Shown here piece by piece: positions 35,481 to 44,016 of a DNA stretch of 64,000 nucleotides. A program made the position numbers and the translations under genes. This stretch comes from an uncultured Armatimonadota bacterium (lineage in GTDB: Bacteria > Armatimonadota > Fimbriimonadia > Fimbriimonadales > Fimbriimonadaceae), in the NCBI GenBank assembly GCA_903927025.1, contig CAIYLG010000045.1, positions 62,001 through 126,000 on the forward strand, read 5' to 3'. Under the pieces are notes generated by a model, which searched no databases, was not told where the DNA came from, and saw nothing but the letters and a program-made list of their open reading frames with translations. Positions within the stretch are counted from its first letter, which is position 1; every line of letters begins with the position of its first letter.

Positions 35481-36644
35481 ATGGGACTAACACCTGAACA
35501 GATTGTTGGCGACGAGCTGATTCCGATTCTCCGCAAAGTTGAGCGGTCGGAGAGGCTAAGCAGAGAAGATGGAATCCTGCTGTCCAATACACAGAATCTG
35601 ACTGGAGTGGGACACCTGGCGAACATCGTTCGGGAGCGCCTTCACGGCGGCAAAACCTATTTCGTCCGCAACCAGCACATCAACTACACAAACATCTGCA
35701 ACAAGTTCTGCAAGTTCTGCAGCTTCTATGCGAAGAAGGGCGGTCCTGCTCCCTATCAGATGAGTCTGGAGGAAGTAAAGCATCGACTTGAGTGGCACCG
35801 AGACGTCCCGCTAACAGAAATTCATATGGTGGGAGGAATTAACCCACGATTACCGTACAGCTACTACCTGGATTTGGTCCGAACCGTCAAAGAAGCTCGA
35901 CCTGGCGTCCACGTGAAGGCCTTTACGGCAGTTGAGATTGTCGAGATCGCAAGACAGGGCAAAGTCACCGTTGATCAGGCTCTTGCCGACCTCATTGAGG
36001 CTGGGCTTGATTCTCTCCCAGGTGGCGGAATTGAAATCTTGAGTGATCGAGTTCATGCTGAACTCTTTGGCAAGAAACTGAACGGCGAAGAGTGGAAAGA
36101 TGTTGCTCGCGCGGCAGCCAAGCTTGGGCTGCGCCAGTACGCGACGATGCTGTACGGACACATCGAAACGGTTGAGGAGCGTGTCGATCATCTTATTCAG
36201 CTTCGAGAGCTTCAGGATGAAACGGGCCACTTTCTGACAATGACGCCTCTCAGCTTCCATCCGGAATCAACGGAACTCTCGGATATTACCGGTCCAACTG
36301 CGGACGACGATCTCCGCGCAATCGCGATCTGTCGACTCATGTTGGACAACTTTGAGCATATCAAGAGTTTCTGGATCATGAACACGGTTCCAGTGACGCA
36401 GATGTCCCTCTGGTATGGCGCCGATGACGCCGATGGACTCGTGCACGAGTATGAGATCACCTACAAATCCGGCGAGTGGGGCAACAAGAGCCAAGTTTTG
36501 ACCTACGACAATATGCTCCGCATGATCAATGAAGCTGGCCGCATCCCAATTGAGCGAGACAGCCTTTATAGAGAGATTTCTGCTGAAGAGCTTCAAGCGT
36601 CTGTGATGCCCAAGTTGACCCCGCTTCCGATGAGCAAGGTCTAA
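35481..36644 (+). CDS. mqnE: Aminodeoxyfutalosine synthase (radical SAM)
   Basis: 387 residues. A radical SAM cluster motif CxxxCxxC (C73, C77, C80 in NICNKFCKFCSFY) lies in a TIM barrel. The FVRNQHINYTNICN lead-in, the AKKGGPAPYQMSLEE segment, SLPGGGIEI and the C-terminal NEAGRIPIERDSLY identify MqnE, which joins S-adenosylmethionine to 3-[(1-carboxyvinyl)oxy]benzoate in the futalosine route to menaquinone, rather than the paralog MqnC. ATG 35481 is used without an obvious ribosome site; ATG-like 35460 is also in frame. No other mqn gene is in the window. This implies menaquinone as respiratory quinone. Confidence 0.93.
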   Translation: MGLTPEQIVGDELIPILRKVERSERLSREDGILLSNTQNLTGVGHLANIVRERLHGGKTYFVRNQHINYTNICNKFCKFCSFYAKKGGPAPYQMSLEEVKHRLEWHRDVPLTEIHMVGGINPRLPYSYYLDLVRTVKEARPGVHVKAFTAVEIVEIARQGKVTVDQALADLIEAGLDSLPGGGIEILSDRVHAELFGKKLNGEEWKDVARAAAKLGLRQYATMLYGHIETVEERVDHLIQLRELQDETGHFLTMTPLSFHPESTELSDITGPTADDDLRAIAICRLMLDNFEHIKSFWIMNTVPVTQMSLWYGADDADGLVHEYEITYKSGEWGNKSQVLTYDNMLRMINEAGRIPIERDSLYREISAEELQASVMPKLTPLPMSKV

Positions 36645-36691
36645 TCTTGCGAGAGTTTCGACGGTGGGTCCCAAACCGTTGGATTACGAGT

Positions 36692-36719
36692 GTTACCGTA
36701 GCGCAGATTCTCTTATAAT
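36692..36719 (+). promoter_or_regulatory. Promoter immediately upstream of the beta-propeller gene
   Basis: A consensus TATAAT (36714-36719) with GTTACC (36692-36697) 16 bases upstream. The start codon is at 36729, nine bases past the -10, so transcription would begin just before or at the ATG and the transcript would be nearly leaderless. No ribosome site is present. Confidence 0.6.
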
Positions 36720-36728
36720 ACGGCTCGT

Positions 36729-38723
36729 ATGAAGAAGATCGGTTTCTCGCTGGGGCTAGGTATTGGCCTGGCGTCGGTTGGGTTTGCTCAGGGTTGGCAG
36801 TGCTATGGCGGAAACGCCCAGCACAATGGAATGTTCCTGGGGACCAGTCAGAGCGCAAGCCTAATTCAGTGGCAAGCATCGCTGGATGACAACAGAAGCT
36901 ATTACGGTGGAGAGGTGTTGATTCACTACGCTGCCCCCACTGTGACTCCGCTCAACAACGTTGTTTACGGCTACCGATATACGAGCTCGGCTTCAGGCGT
37001 GGCTGCTTACGATAACTGGAATGTAGTTGCTAGAAACGGAAGAAATGGCGCCCAGCTTTGGAGCATGAGCACTGACTTCAGCGCGGTAGTGATCTATCCC
37101 AATGACTGGACATCCGTCCAGCCACTCACACTGTTTGGAGCAGGAAACTCGGTGCTTAAAGGTGTTGCGGCTGCAGGAGCCGGTGGAACCCTTCTGGTGC
37201 GAAGACTGGCGGACTCGGCTTCGAGCCCTGTCGTTAGAATTCCTTTTTATACATCCCTGACCAACTACAACCAGAACAAGGCTGCATTTGCGCCAATCAA
37301 GGTCAATACCCCTCTCAGCGCAGACAACAACGGGAACATCTACTTTGGATACACGGTGACCGGTTCGATCCCCAGCGCCTTTGCTGCCTTGGGTACCGGA
37401 GGCATTGCCAAGGTCAACGTCTACACCGGAGCCCATTCCTATGTGGCAGCGGCCACTTGGGGAATTGATTCATCGATGTCTGGCTTGGCGCTGAACGCAG
37501 CACCTGCGATCACCCCGGACGGAAAGACGATCTACGCTGCCGTAACTGGTGGCAACCCTTGGCTCGTTCGACTCAAGGCGTCTAACCTGACCGCAACGGC
37601 ATCTGTGCAAATCGTTGATCCAGCTCTTGGCACAAACGCCTACTATATTGGACAATCGTCGGCTTCACCAATGATTGGGCCCGATGGGCACGTCTTCATG
37701 GGTGTCTTCGCTACCAACTGGCGAGAGAGCCATGGCTGGATGGTCCAATACGACGCCGACCTGAATCCTGGCGACTCCCACGGCAATCGATGGCCCACTG
37801 GAGCTTTCGGATGGGATGATACGGCGACCGTTGTTCCAGCGAACATCGTTCCGAGCTACACCGGTACCGCCAAGTACCTGATCCTTACGAAGTACAACAA
37901 CTACGATATGGGCGGCGATGCCGGAGCCGATGGCTCCAACAAAGTTGCCGTTCTTGATCCGACAAGCAACAGCGTGACAAGAGACCGTCAGAGCGGCATC
38001 CCAGTGATGAATGAAGTCATCACTGTGCTTGGCGTCACAAAGACCAACGGCGACTCTGCACACCCAGATGCAGTCAATGAGTGGTGCATCAATTCAGCTG
38101 CCGTTGACGTTGCCCGAAAGGGAGCGATCATCAACAGCGAAGACGGCCATATGTATCGGTGGGACTTCACCACAAACTCGCTTACTGAAGGTCTTAATCT
38201 CCAGCCTGCTACCGCAGAGGCTTACACGATGACAGCAATCGGCCCTGATGGCCAACTGTATATCATCAACAACGCGATTCTATTCGCTGTGGGTTCGACT
38301 AAAGCCACGAGTGTCAGCACTTATCAGGGAACGCACAAGACCGGCACCATTCAATCCATTTGGGCTCGAGATGCCAACAGCTACACAGCGTCCTCGACGA
38401 TTGTGGGTGGAAAGCAGTCTGCTGGAGTTGAAGGAGATTTCGTTCTTGGTGCACGTGCCCCAACGACCGTAAATATCGCGATTCAGGCAACCGCCCCTTC
38501 GGGAACTACGGGCAACATTCTCGCCTACAACTTCGCGACCAAGCAGTTTGATGTGATCCAGACCGGCACCTTCACAGGTGGTTCGGATTTCATTCAAACC
38601 TCGATCACCACAGGCGCATCCAACTATGTCTCCTCAACGGGGCAGGTGCGAATTGTGATCCAGGGAACCAGTTCCTCAGCGTTCACCCTGGGCGCGGATC
38701 AAATCACTAGCAACGCAAGCTAG
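36729..38723 (+). CDS. Exported PQQ-like beta-propeller protein
   Basis: 664 residues with a signal peptide (MKKIGFSLGLGIGLASVGFAQ). It opens with WQCYGGNAQHNGMF, a form of the WxxxGGDxxxNG start of PQQ-like propellers, followed by repeated blades with strand-turn-strand patterns such as APTVTPLNNVVYGYRY, TPLSADNNGNIYFGYTV, APAITPDGKTIYAAVTG, SPMIGPDGHVFMGVF, and TAIGPDGQLYIINNAILF. A C-terminal domain (about 560-664, TVNIAIQATAPSGTTGNI) looks like a beta-sandwich for substrate or surface binding. Cofactor binding is not shown; many such proteins are structural. It has a strong promoter and terminator of its own. Confident about export and the fold type, not about function. Confidence 0.78.
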   Translation: MKKIGFSLGLGIGLASVGFAQGWQCYGGNAQHNGMFLGTSQSASLIQWQASLDDNRSYYGGEVLIHYAAPTVTPLNNVVYGYRYTSSASGVAAYDNWNVVARNGRNGAQLWSMSTDFSAVVIYPNDWTSVQPLTLFGAGNSVLKGVAAAGAGGTLLVRRLADSASSPVVRIPFYTSLTNYNQNKAAFAPIKVNTPLSADNNGNIYFGYTVTGSIPSAFAALGTGGIAKVNVYTGAHSYVAAATWGIDSSMSGLALNAAPAITPDGKTIYAAVTGGNPWLVRLKASNLTATASVQIVDPALGTNAYYIGQSSASPMIGPDGHVFMGVFATNWRESHGWMVQYDADLNPGDSHGNRWPTGAFGWDDTATVVPANIVPSYTGTAKYLILTKYNNYDMGGDAGADGSNKVAVLDPTSNSVTRDRQSGIPVMNEVITVLGVTKTNGDSAHPDAVNEWCINSAAVDVARKGAIINSEDGHMYRWDFTTNSLTEGLNLQPATAEAYTMTAIGPDGQLYIINNAILFAVGSTKATSVSTYQGTHKTGTIQSIWARDANSYTASSTIVGGKQSAGVEGDFVLGARAPTTVNIAIQATAPSGTTGNILAYNFATKQFDVIQTGTFTGGSDFIQTSITTGASNYVSSTGQVRIVIQGTSSSAFTLGADQITSNAS

Positions 38724-38743
38724 GGTCCGAACCATATATTGAG

Positions 38744-38792
38744 CGCTCGAGATTGCTCCGGAATTATCCGGAAGATCTCGGGCGTTTTTTTT
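38744..38792 (+). terminator. Intrinsic terminator of the beta-propeller gene
   Basis: CGCTCGAGAT (38744-38753) pairs with ATCTCGGGCG (38775-38784, one wobble), with an inner CCGG/CCGG stem, followed by eight T (38785-38792). It lies 21 bases before the repair gene's ATG. Confidence 0.9.
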
Positions 38793-38812
38793 CGCATACT
38801 TGTGGTGTGGTG

Positions 38813-40228
38813 ATGACGCGAGAGCAGATGCTGAGTGTGGCGATGGCCAGCAACGGGGAGTATGATCGCGCCTTCATCACCGGGGTTCTCAGCACTGGAA
38901 TCTATTGCTTGCCGTCATGTCGTGCATGCAAGCCAAAGCCTGAGAACATTCAATTCTTTGAAACGGCGCAGGCCGCTCGAGATGCCGGGCTTCGTGCCTG
39001 CAAGAAGTGCCGGCCCGATGATTTCTTGGAGGGAATAGACCAGGAATTGGATCGATTGGAGCGTGCTGTCAGTGAGATGCGGACCGATCCAGGAGTTTCT
39101 GGCAACGTCGATTGCCTTTGTGAGCGCCTTAGCTGCGGATCATCGAAGCTGTTCGAACAGATCCGCTCCCACTATCACACGACACCAGGTGAGCTTCTCG
39201 CTCAGGCTAGGGTTGACAAGGCATGCAGCCTGCTTTGTCAGACAGAGGATGGGATTGCGGAGATTGCCTTCTCGGTGGGCTTTGAATCACTCTCGACCTT
39301 CTACGATCACTTTGGAAGGCTGACCGGGTTAGCTCCATCAGCCTACAGAAAACTCTCCACTACCCAAAATTTCAAGTTATCCCTCCCCTTATCGTTCCAG
39401 AAATTGGTCTTGCTCCGGTACTTTGGGCGAGACTCCGAGAGCGTGTCTGAGCGGGTGAGGGGAGATGAAATCACCTTTGCCGCAAATGGAGCGGCCGGAC
39501 CTATGGTGATTCGCTTTGTATTTACTGGGCAAGAGATCGATGGTGAAGTTCAGGGCGGATGCGCACTTGAAGCCCATCCGATAGTCGTCCGAGTTCTGGG
39601 CCTGAAGCAGGATCCCAAGAGCTTTGAACTTCACGCGGCAAAGCTAGGACACCAAACCTGGTTCGAGGGCAGGGAAGGGCTGAGAATGCCTCTGACACCC
39701 TCGCTTTATGATGGAGTGGTTTGGTCGATTGTCGGACAACAGGTTAACTTGGCCTTTGCGTATGCTCTTCGAAGGCGGTTGACTGAGTTGGTCGGACGAA
39801 AGCTGGAATTTGGGCTGCTCGCCCCACCGTTGCCGTCCGATGTCGCGAACTTAGCTGTAGAGGACCTGTTGCCTCTCAAGTATTCCCGTCGAAAAGCCGA
39901 ATACCTGATTGATCTGTCACGGCTGATCGTGAGTGGCCAGGTGAACTTGGATCAACTCGCTCTAGGGACGGCGACCCGTGCGGAGCGCACTCTGCTCGCC
40001 GTACGCGGACTGGGTCCTTGGTCTGTTCACTACTTGTTGATGCGGGCGTTTGGGTTCGCAGACTGTGTTCCATTGGGAGACACCGGAATCACCAGCAGCC
40101 TGCAGCGACAACTCGCCCTCGATGCACGTCCAGACTCAAGTCAAACGAAGAATCTCCTCGCCCCATTCTCCCCATATCGAACCTTGGCATGCCTTCACCT
40201 GTGGCAGTCTCAGAGCTTTGAATCATGA
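38813..40228 (+). CDS. Ada-type methyl-accepting activator fused to AlkA DNA-3-methyladenine glycosylase
   Basis: 471 residues from ATG 38813. The Ada N-terminal zinc domain (zinc Cys 32, 36, 63 and 66, in YCLPSC and RACKKC; Cys32 equivalent to the phosphotriester-accepting Cys) is followed by an AraC helix-turn-helix (about 105-185, GIAEIAFSVGFESLSTFYDHF), then an AlkA N-terminal domain and a HhH-GPD glycosylase (about 295-471; helix-hairpin-helix VRGLGPWSVHYLLM, catalytic Asp423 in VPLGDTGI). It would remove methyl groups from phosphotriesters, activate the adaptive response and excise 3-methyladenine. It overlaps ogt by four bases. The start codon lies 21 bases after a T-rich terminator, so its own promoter is not obvious. 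Confidence 0.92.
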   Translation: MTREQMLSVAMASNGEYDRAFITGVLSTGIYCLPSCRACKPKPENIQFFETAQAARDAGLRACKKCRPDDFLEGIDQELDRLERAVSEMRTDPGVSGNVDCLCERLSCGSSKLFEQIRSHYHTTPGELLAQARVDKACSLLCQTEDGIAEIAFSVGFESLSTFYDHFGRLTGLAPSAYRKLSTTQNFKLSLPLSFQKLVLLRYFGRDSESVSERVRGDEITFAANGAAGPMVIRFVFTGQEIDGEVQGGCALEAHPIVVRVLGLKQDPKSFELHAAKLGHQTWFEGREGLRMPLTPSLYDGVVWSIVGQQVNLAFAYALRRRLTELVGRKLEFGLLAPPLPSDVANLAVEDLLPLKYSRRKAEYLIDLSRLIVSGQVNLDQLALGTATRAERTLLAVRGLGPWSVHYLLMRAFGFADCVPLGDTGITSSLQRQLALDARPDSSQTKNLLAPFSPYRTLACLHLWQSQSFES

Positions 40229-40734
40229 CCTCACAATTCCTGTTTGATGTATTTCCAACTGCAGTTGGCCCGATCACGGTTGTGGTTGACTCGTTTGGCA
40301 TTGTCACCGAGCTTTGGACCGATGACCGAGCCGACGAACTCCACTCAAAGTCGGGTTACAAACTGGATTCCGATGCGGTTTCAACTGCGCGCATCCAGGT
40401 TCAGGAGTACGCGGAAGGTAAGAGGACAACCTTCAACTTGGAGCTTCGACCTGCTGGGACAGATTTCCAGCGAACCGTATGGAACCAGCTCCTGCAGATT
40501 CCATACGGCGAAACCAGGTCCTATGGAGAACTCGCAATAATGGTGGGCAACCCTAAAGCATCCCGGGCGGTTGGGAGTGCGAATGGTTCTAATCCCATTT
40601 CCATCATCATCCCGTGCCATAGAGTGATTGGCAGCACTGGAAAGCTGACTGGATATGGCGGAGGTCTTCCGATGAAGCAAAAGCTCCTCGCACTAGAGGG
40701 TGCCTGGACGGGACAGCTCAACCTGACGATCTGA
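40225..40734 (+). CDS. ogt: Methylated-DNA-protein-cysteine methyltransferase
   Basis: 169 residues. Suicide repair of O6-alkylguanine through Cys131 in the IIPCHRVI motif; the DNA-recognition helix has FQRTVWNQLLQIPYGETRSYGELA and the Asn hinge is in SANGSNPIS. An N-terminal ribonuclease-like domain (1-75) is present. Its four-base overlap with the Ada-AlkA gene means that together the pair supplies all functions split between Ada and AlkA in Escherichia coli, in a different arrangement. Confidence 0.95.
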   Translation: MTSQFLFDVFPTAVGPITVVVDSFGIVTELWTDDRADELHSKSGYKLDSDAVSTARIQVQEYAEGKRTTFNLELRPAGTDFQRTVWNQLLQIPYGETRSYGELAIMVGNPKASRAVGSANGSNPISIIIPCHRVIGSTGKLTGYGGGLPMKQKLLALEGAWTGQLNLTI

Positions 40735-40854
40735 AGATTTGGACTGAGAGCGTCGACTCAGGCAGGGTTCGCTGGCGTTTCACCCAAGTAGATGCGCCGT
40801 TGGGAGGACTGCTCCGCGACGTAATTGCCGAAGAGCAATCCATTGGCGGTAGCT

Positions 40855-41517
40855 CTACTGCTTGAGCGGATGGATCTTAATGTTTCTGAACGACACGGTC
40901 CCGTGGTCACCCTGAATTCCGATCGTTCCCTTTTCCAGCTTTCCAAACTGAGGAAGATCTTTGAACTTGGTGTTCTTAACTCGATCAAAGAAGTCTTTGC
41001 TGCCCCAAACCCAGTCGTAATACTTCACACCATTGACGTAGGTGGCGCATCGCTTCTTTGAGACGAGGATGTGAAAGTGGTTCCACTGTCCGGCTGGCTT
41101 GGTGCTGTCCACCTTGCTGTCGTAGATGTCGTAAAGAAATCCTGACTTCTGTGCGCCCTGCTCTCCGTGATCATCATAGATTTGGATCTCGGGACCGCTG
41201 AACCACATGGTGTCGCCTTCATCTGCGCAGTGGATCATCACGCCGCTGTTTCCGCCCTTGGTCAACATGAAGTCCAGGTCCAATTCAAACCAGTCGTACT
41301 TTTCATCCGTGACGATATCGCCTGCCGTTCCTGGATCAACGCTTGTGAGGACCCCGTCGACCACCTGCCATCCGGAACCAATCCCCTCCTTTCGATAGTT
41401 ATGCCATCCGTGAGTGGTTTTGCCATCAAACAGGAGCTTCCATCCGTGCCTCTGCTCAGCCGGTGTAAGGGTGTTGATCCCTTGTGCAAACATCAGTGCC
41501 GCAATCGCCGTTACCAT
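40855..41517 (-). CDS. Exported DUF1080 (3-keto-disaccharide hydrolase-type) protein
   Basis: About 220 residues. N-terminal MVTAIAALMFAQGINTLTPAEQRHGWKLLFDGKTTHGWHNY, in which a short hydrophobic region serves as a signal and GWKLLFDGKT...GW marks the DUF1080 concanavalin-like fold. Further motifs are GWQVVDGVL, DIVTDEKYDWFELDLDFML, GNSGVMIHC, EIQIYDDHG and QGDHGTVSFRNIKIHPL. The family is now associated with cleavage of 3-keto-glycosides and is abundant in Planctomycetes and related phyla. ATG 41517 is used; a TTG at 41535 is also in frame. It stands alone, convergent with ogt. Confidence 0.88.
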   Translation of the reverse strand: MVTAIAALMFAQGINTLTPAEQRHGWKLLFDGKTTHGWHNYRKEGIGSGWQVVDGVLTSVDPGTAGDIVTDEKYDWFELDLDFMLTKGGNSGVMIHCADEGDTMWFSGPEIQIYDDHGEQGAQKSGFLYDIYDSKVDSTKPAGQWNHFHILVSKKRCATYVNGVKYYDWVWGSKDFFDRVKNTKFKDLPQFGKLEKGTIGIQGDHGTVSFRNIKIHPLKQ

Positions 41518-41656
41518 GTCCGCAGTTTTGCGCAATCGAGAGTCTTGCGTCTACTCCGAAGGAGTGCGGCCCATTCTTTGATAATTGGTTTCGAGTCGGG
41601 AACGGCGGGGCGCAAAGCTGTGTTGACTAGGTCGGGTGGGTAGACTCGCTCGACCG

Positions 41657-42220
41657 ATGCTCTTTGGAAAGCGCGATCTTCGCGAGTCCTTTGAACGACA
41701 GGCCGAAAAGGTTTTCCCGTCGGTCTTGGGCACGGCGTTGAGACTTACTCGATCTCGCGAAGATGCTGAGGACCTGGCACAGGAGGCGATTGTTCGCGCC
41801 TACGACGCTTTCGAGCGGTTCGATGGCACGAACTTCAAGGCCTGGATGCTGCGCATCGTCACCAACCTGTACATCAATAGGTATAGGCAGAGACAGCGCG
41901 GCCCTCAGCTAGGTTCCTTAGATGACGAAGGGGCAATCGAGCCGGTTTCATCGGAATTGGAGTTGCCGGACAGATTGCTGTTCGACAATGCCGTCGGCGC
42001 CGAGATCGAAGAGGCGCTGGCCAAAGTCCCTGAAGACTTTCGCCTCGCGGTGATCTTAAGCGACATCGAGGGGCTCAGCTATCAGGAGATTGCGGATGCG
42101 ACTCAAGTGCCTATTGGAACAGTTCGTTCGCGAATCGCCCGCGGTCGGTCTCTGCTGAGAAAGGCGCTGGAAGGCTATGCAATGAGGGAAGGGTATTTGA
42201 AGCAAGGTGCGACGGAATGA
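41657..42220 (+). CDS. ECF-type RNA polymerase sigma factor
   Basis: 187 residues from ATG 41657 (GTG 41636 is an in-frame alternative). Region 2 reads LRLTRSREDAEDLAQEAIVRAYDAF and WMLRIVTNLYINRYR; region 4 reads SDIEGLSYQEIADATQVPIGTVRSRIARGRSLLRKAL, the usual helix-turn-helix for -35 recognition. It belongs to the ECF (group 4) sigma factors that direct stress or envelope regulons. The stop overlaps the start of the anti-sigma gene (ATGA), the typical sigma/anti-sigma arrangement. Confidence 0.95.
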   Translation: MLFGKRDLRESFERQAEKVFPSVLGTALRLTRSREDAEDLAQEAIVRAYDAFERFDGTNFKAWMLRIVTNLYINRYRQRQRGPQLGSLDDEGAIEPVSSELELPDRLLFDNAVGAEIEEALAKVPEDFRLAVILSDIEGLSYQEIADATQVPIGTVRSRIARGRSLLRKALEGYAMREGYLKQGATE

Positions 42221-42957
42221 TGGATCGATTGGATCTTCACGCGTATGTTGATGGAGAACTGAGTCGCGAGCGAAGCGACCAAGTCAAATTGTCTTTGAGC
42301 GGGTCTGCAGAAGACCTCCGAGAAGCAGAGGCAATCTCCAGCCTCAAGCAGATGTTGGCCACCCGGACAACACAATCGCAATCTGCGGCGGAATGGAATA
42401 AGTGTGTCTCTCGACTCAACGAGATCGACAAGACCCGGAAGGTTGAACGTGTGGTGTCCAAGTACGCCCCGGCATTTTGCGGCGCCCTCCTTGGAGTGAT
42501 TCTCGCCACCGGCCTCCTTCACAAGCGTTCAGATCCGGGCCATATATCAAGCCCTGACTTGGCAAAGATGGCTGGCAGTCTAGAACCCATGCGGCCCCCT
42601 AAGAAGCAACTTGGCTTTAACGAGGATCGCTGGCTCGGAGGTCTAATCAACCAGTCCAAACTGTCAACACCAGACCACCTCACGGTGCGAGGCGTTTCGA
42701 ACGGGCAGATTGGCGGAATTCCTGTGAGAAGCTTCTCGGCGAGAGACGAGAAGGGTGACGTGACGATTCTCGTCGTTCGTCAGGAATTGGACCTCGAAGG
42801 TATGACTCCTATGACCGGGCATACAAATTTGCTTGCTGGCAAGCTTAATGGCGTCAACTGCGTCGTACAGACTGGAAAAGATCACACGATCTTTATCGTT
42901 GCGCAGAGAACCTTCGAAGATTTGGCAGCAGTTTCTTCCCAGGTTGCGATTAGGTAA
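42217..42957 (+). CDS. Membrane anti-sigma factor, partner of the ECF sigma
   Basis: 246 residues. The N-terminal domain (1-75, LDLHAYVDGELSRERSDQVK) has the typical anti-sigma opening but lacks the zinc HxxxCxxC motif. One membrane helix (about 82-102, YAPAFCGALLGVILATGLLH) is followed by an extracytoplasmic sensor domain (about 110-246, RGVSNGQIGGIPVRSF and TGHTNLLAGKLNGVNCVVQ) without a known family. By analogy with RsiW-type factors it holds the sigma factor at the membrane until an envelope signal triggers its release. The tRNA-Trp gene ends two bases downstream on the other strand. Confidence 0.85.
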   Translation: MMDRLDLHAYVDGELSRERSDQVKLSLSGSAEDLREAEAISSLKQMLATRTTQSQSAAEWNKCVSRLNEIDKTRKVERVVSKYAPAFCGALLGVILATGLLHKRSDPGHISSPDLAKMAGSLEPMRPPKKQLGFNEDRWLGGLINQSKLSTPDHLTVRGVSNGQIGGIPVRSFSARDEKGDVTILVVRQELDLEGMTPMTGHTNLLAGKLNGVNCVVQTGKDHTIFIVAQRTFEDLAAVSSQVAIR

Positions 42958-42958
42958 G

Positions 42959-43034
42959 TGGCAGGGGCGACAGGGATCGAACCCGCGACCTAAGGTTTTG
43001 GAGACCTTCGCTCTACCAACTGAGCTACACCCCT
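42959..43034 (-). tRNA. tRNA-Trp (anticodon CCA)
   Basis: Read on the minus strand the sequence folds as a cloverleaf: acceptor AGGGGTG/CGCCCCT (one G-U type pair), D arm GCTCAGTTGGTAGAGC, anticodon arm AAGGT-CTCCAAA-ACCTT with anticodon CCA, and T arm GCGGG-TTCGATC-CCTGT. The discriminator base is G, as expected for bacterial tRNA-Trp, and a 3' CCA is encoded at 42961-42959. It begins after the divergent lipoprotein gene's region and is a single tRNA. Confidence 0.96.
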
Positions 43035-43131
43035 ACTTACGCTTTTGATTTTACTTGATTCACATAGCCTCATGACAACATCCCCCCGTTCCGAATGGCA
43101 AAGCCAGCGCCCCATGGGCCACAATGCCCCT

Positions 43132-43995
43132 ATGCGCCGTGCGCTTCCCTTACTGTTTGTCGCCCTTTTCGTTGCCCTTTCGGGGTGTGCGGATAAGCCA
43201 ATCGTCCATGAAAGAAGGCCCCGTGTCTACCACTCGATTATCAGTCTGAGCCCAGGCAGCACGGAGATCATGGCGCTAAACGCGGATCTTGCTTCCATAA
43301 AGGGAAGAACCGCCGCCTGTAACTGGCCGAAGAACAGCCTTAACGGTATTCCAGTTGTCGCACAGGTCAAACCGGATTACGAGATGATCGCCAAGATTCA
43401 TCCCGACCTGATCGTGTACGACAAATCGCTGTACAGCGAGCAGGACATCGCCAAGATCAAGGCAATTGGCGCAGATACATTTGAGTTCAAATGTAACACG
43501 GTCGACGACTACATCAAAGAACTTTATCTGCTGGGCAGCAAATTGGCATCCGAGACGCACTTCAATGACGTTGCCACTCGCGTTCGTGTGGAACTGGCAG
43601 CGGCAGACGCAGACCGTTTGCCTTCTAAGCCGAAAGTAGCGGTGATCATGCCAGGCCCAGGAGGCAGCGACTATATCGAAGGCACAAAGAGCTTCGTTGC
43701 AGATGTCGTGAAGCGAGCCGGAGGAGAACCTGTTGGGCCTGAAGCAGACAAATTCGGACCCATGAATGCAGAAGCCCTGGTGGCTTTGAACCCAGATCTG
43801 ATTATTGTCAATGCGAGCAAGACAGACCTCACGAACGTCGGGCTGATCGCAAATGATCCTCGGTTGAAGACGATAACGGCTGTGAAGACAGGCAAAATTC
43901 AGCCGATTGATGGAGACGTTCTTCTAAGAAGGGGACAGCGCGTCGATCAGCTCATCAAGGCTCTCCACTCAGTTATGGCGCAAACCATTAAGTAG
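43132..43995 (+). CDS. Periplasmic-binding lipoprotein, BtuF/helical-backbone metal receptor family
   Basis: About 287 residues from ATG 43132. A lipoprotein signal (LFVALFVALSGC) tethers the protein outside the inner membrane. The class III binding-protein fold is marked by RVYHSIISLSPGSTEIMALN, IPVVAQVKPDYEMIAKIHPDLIVYD, a long connecting helix and LVALNPDLIIVN, as in cobalamin- and iron-siderophore-binding BtuF/FepB. No partner ABC permease is adjacent, so it may serve a transporter elsewhere or another ligand. In-frame upstream ATGs (43114) are possible. It follows a tRNA on the opposite strand and lies 21 bases before mtnP. Confidence 0.85.
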   Translation: MRRALPLLFVALFVALSGCADKPIVHERRPRVYHSIISLSPGSTEIMALNADLASIKGRTAACNWPKNSLNGIPVVAQVKPDYEMIAKIHPDLIVYDKSLYSEQDIAKIKAIGADTFEFKCNTVDDYIKELYLLGSKLASETHFNDVATRVRVELAAADADRLPSKPKVAVIMPGPGGSDYIEGTKSFVADVVKRAGGEPVGPEADKFGPMNAEALVALNPDLIIVNASKTDLTNVGLIANDPRLKTITAVKTGKIQPIDGDVLLRRGQRVDQLIKALHSVMAQTIK

Positions 43996-44016
43996 TTAGG
44001 AATTAGAAAACAGAAA

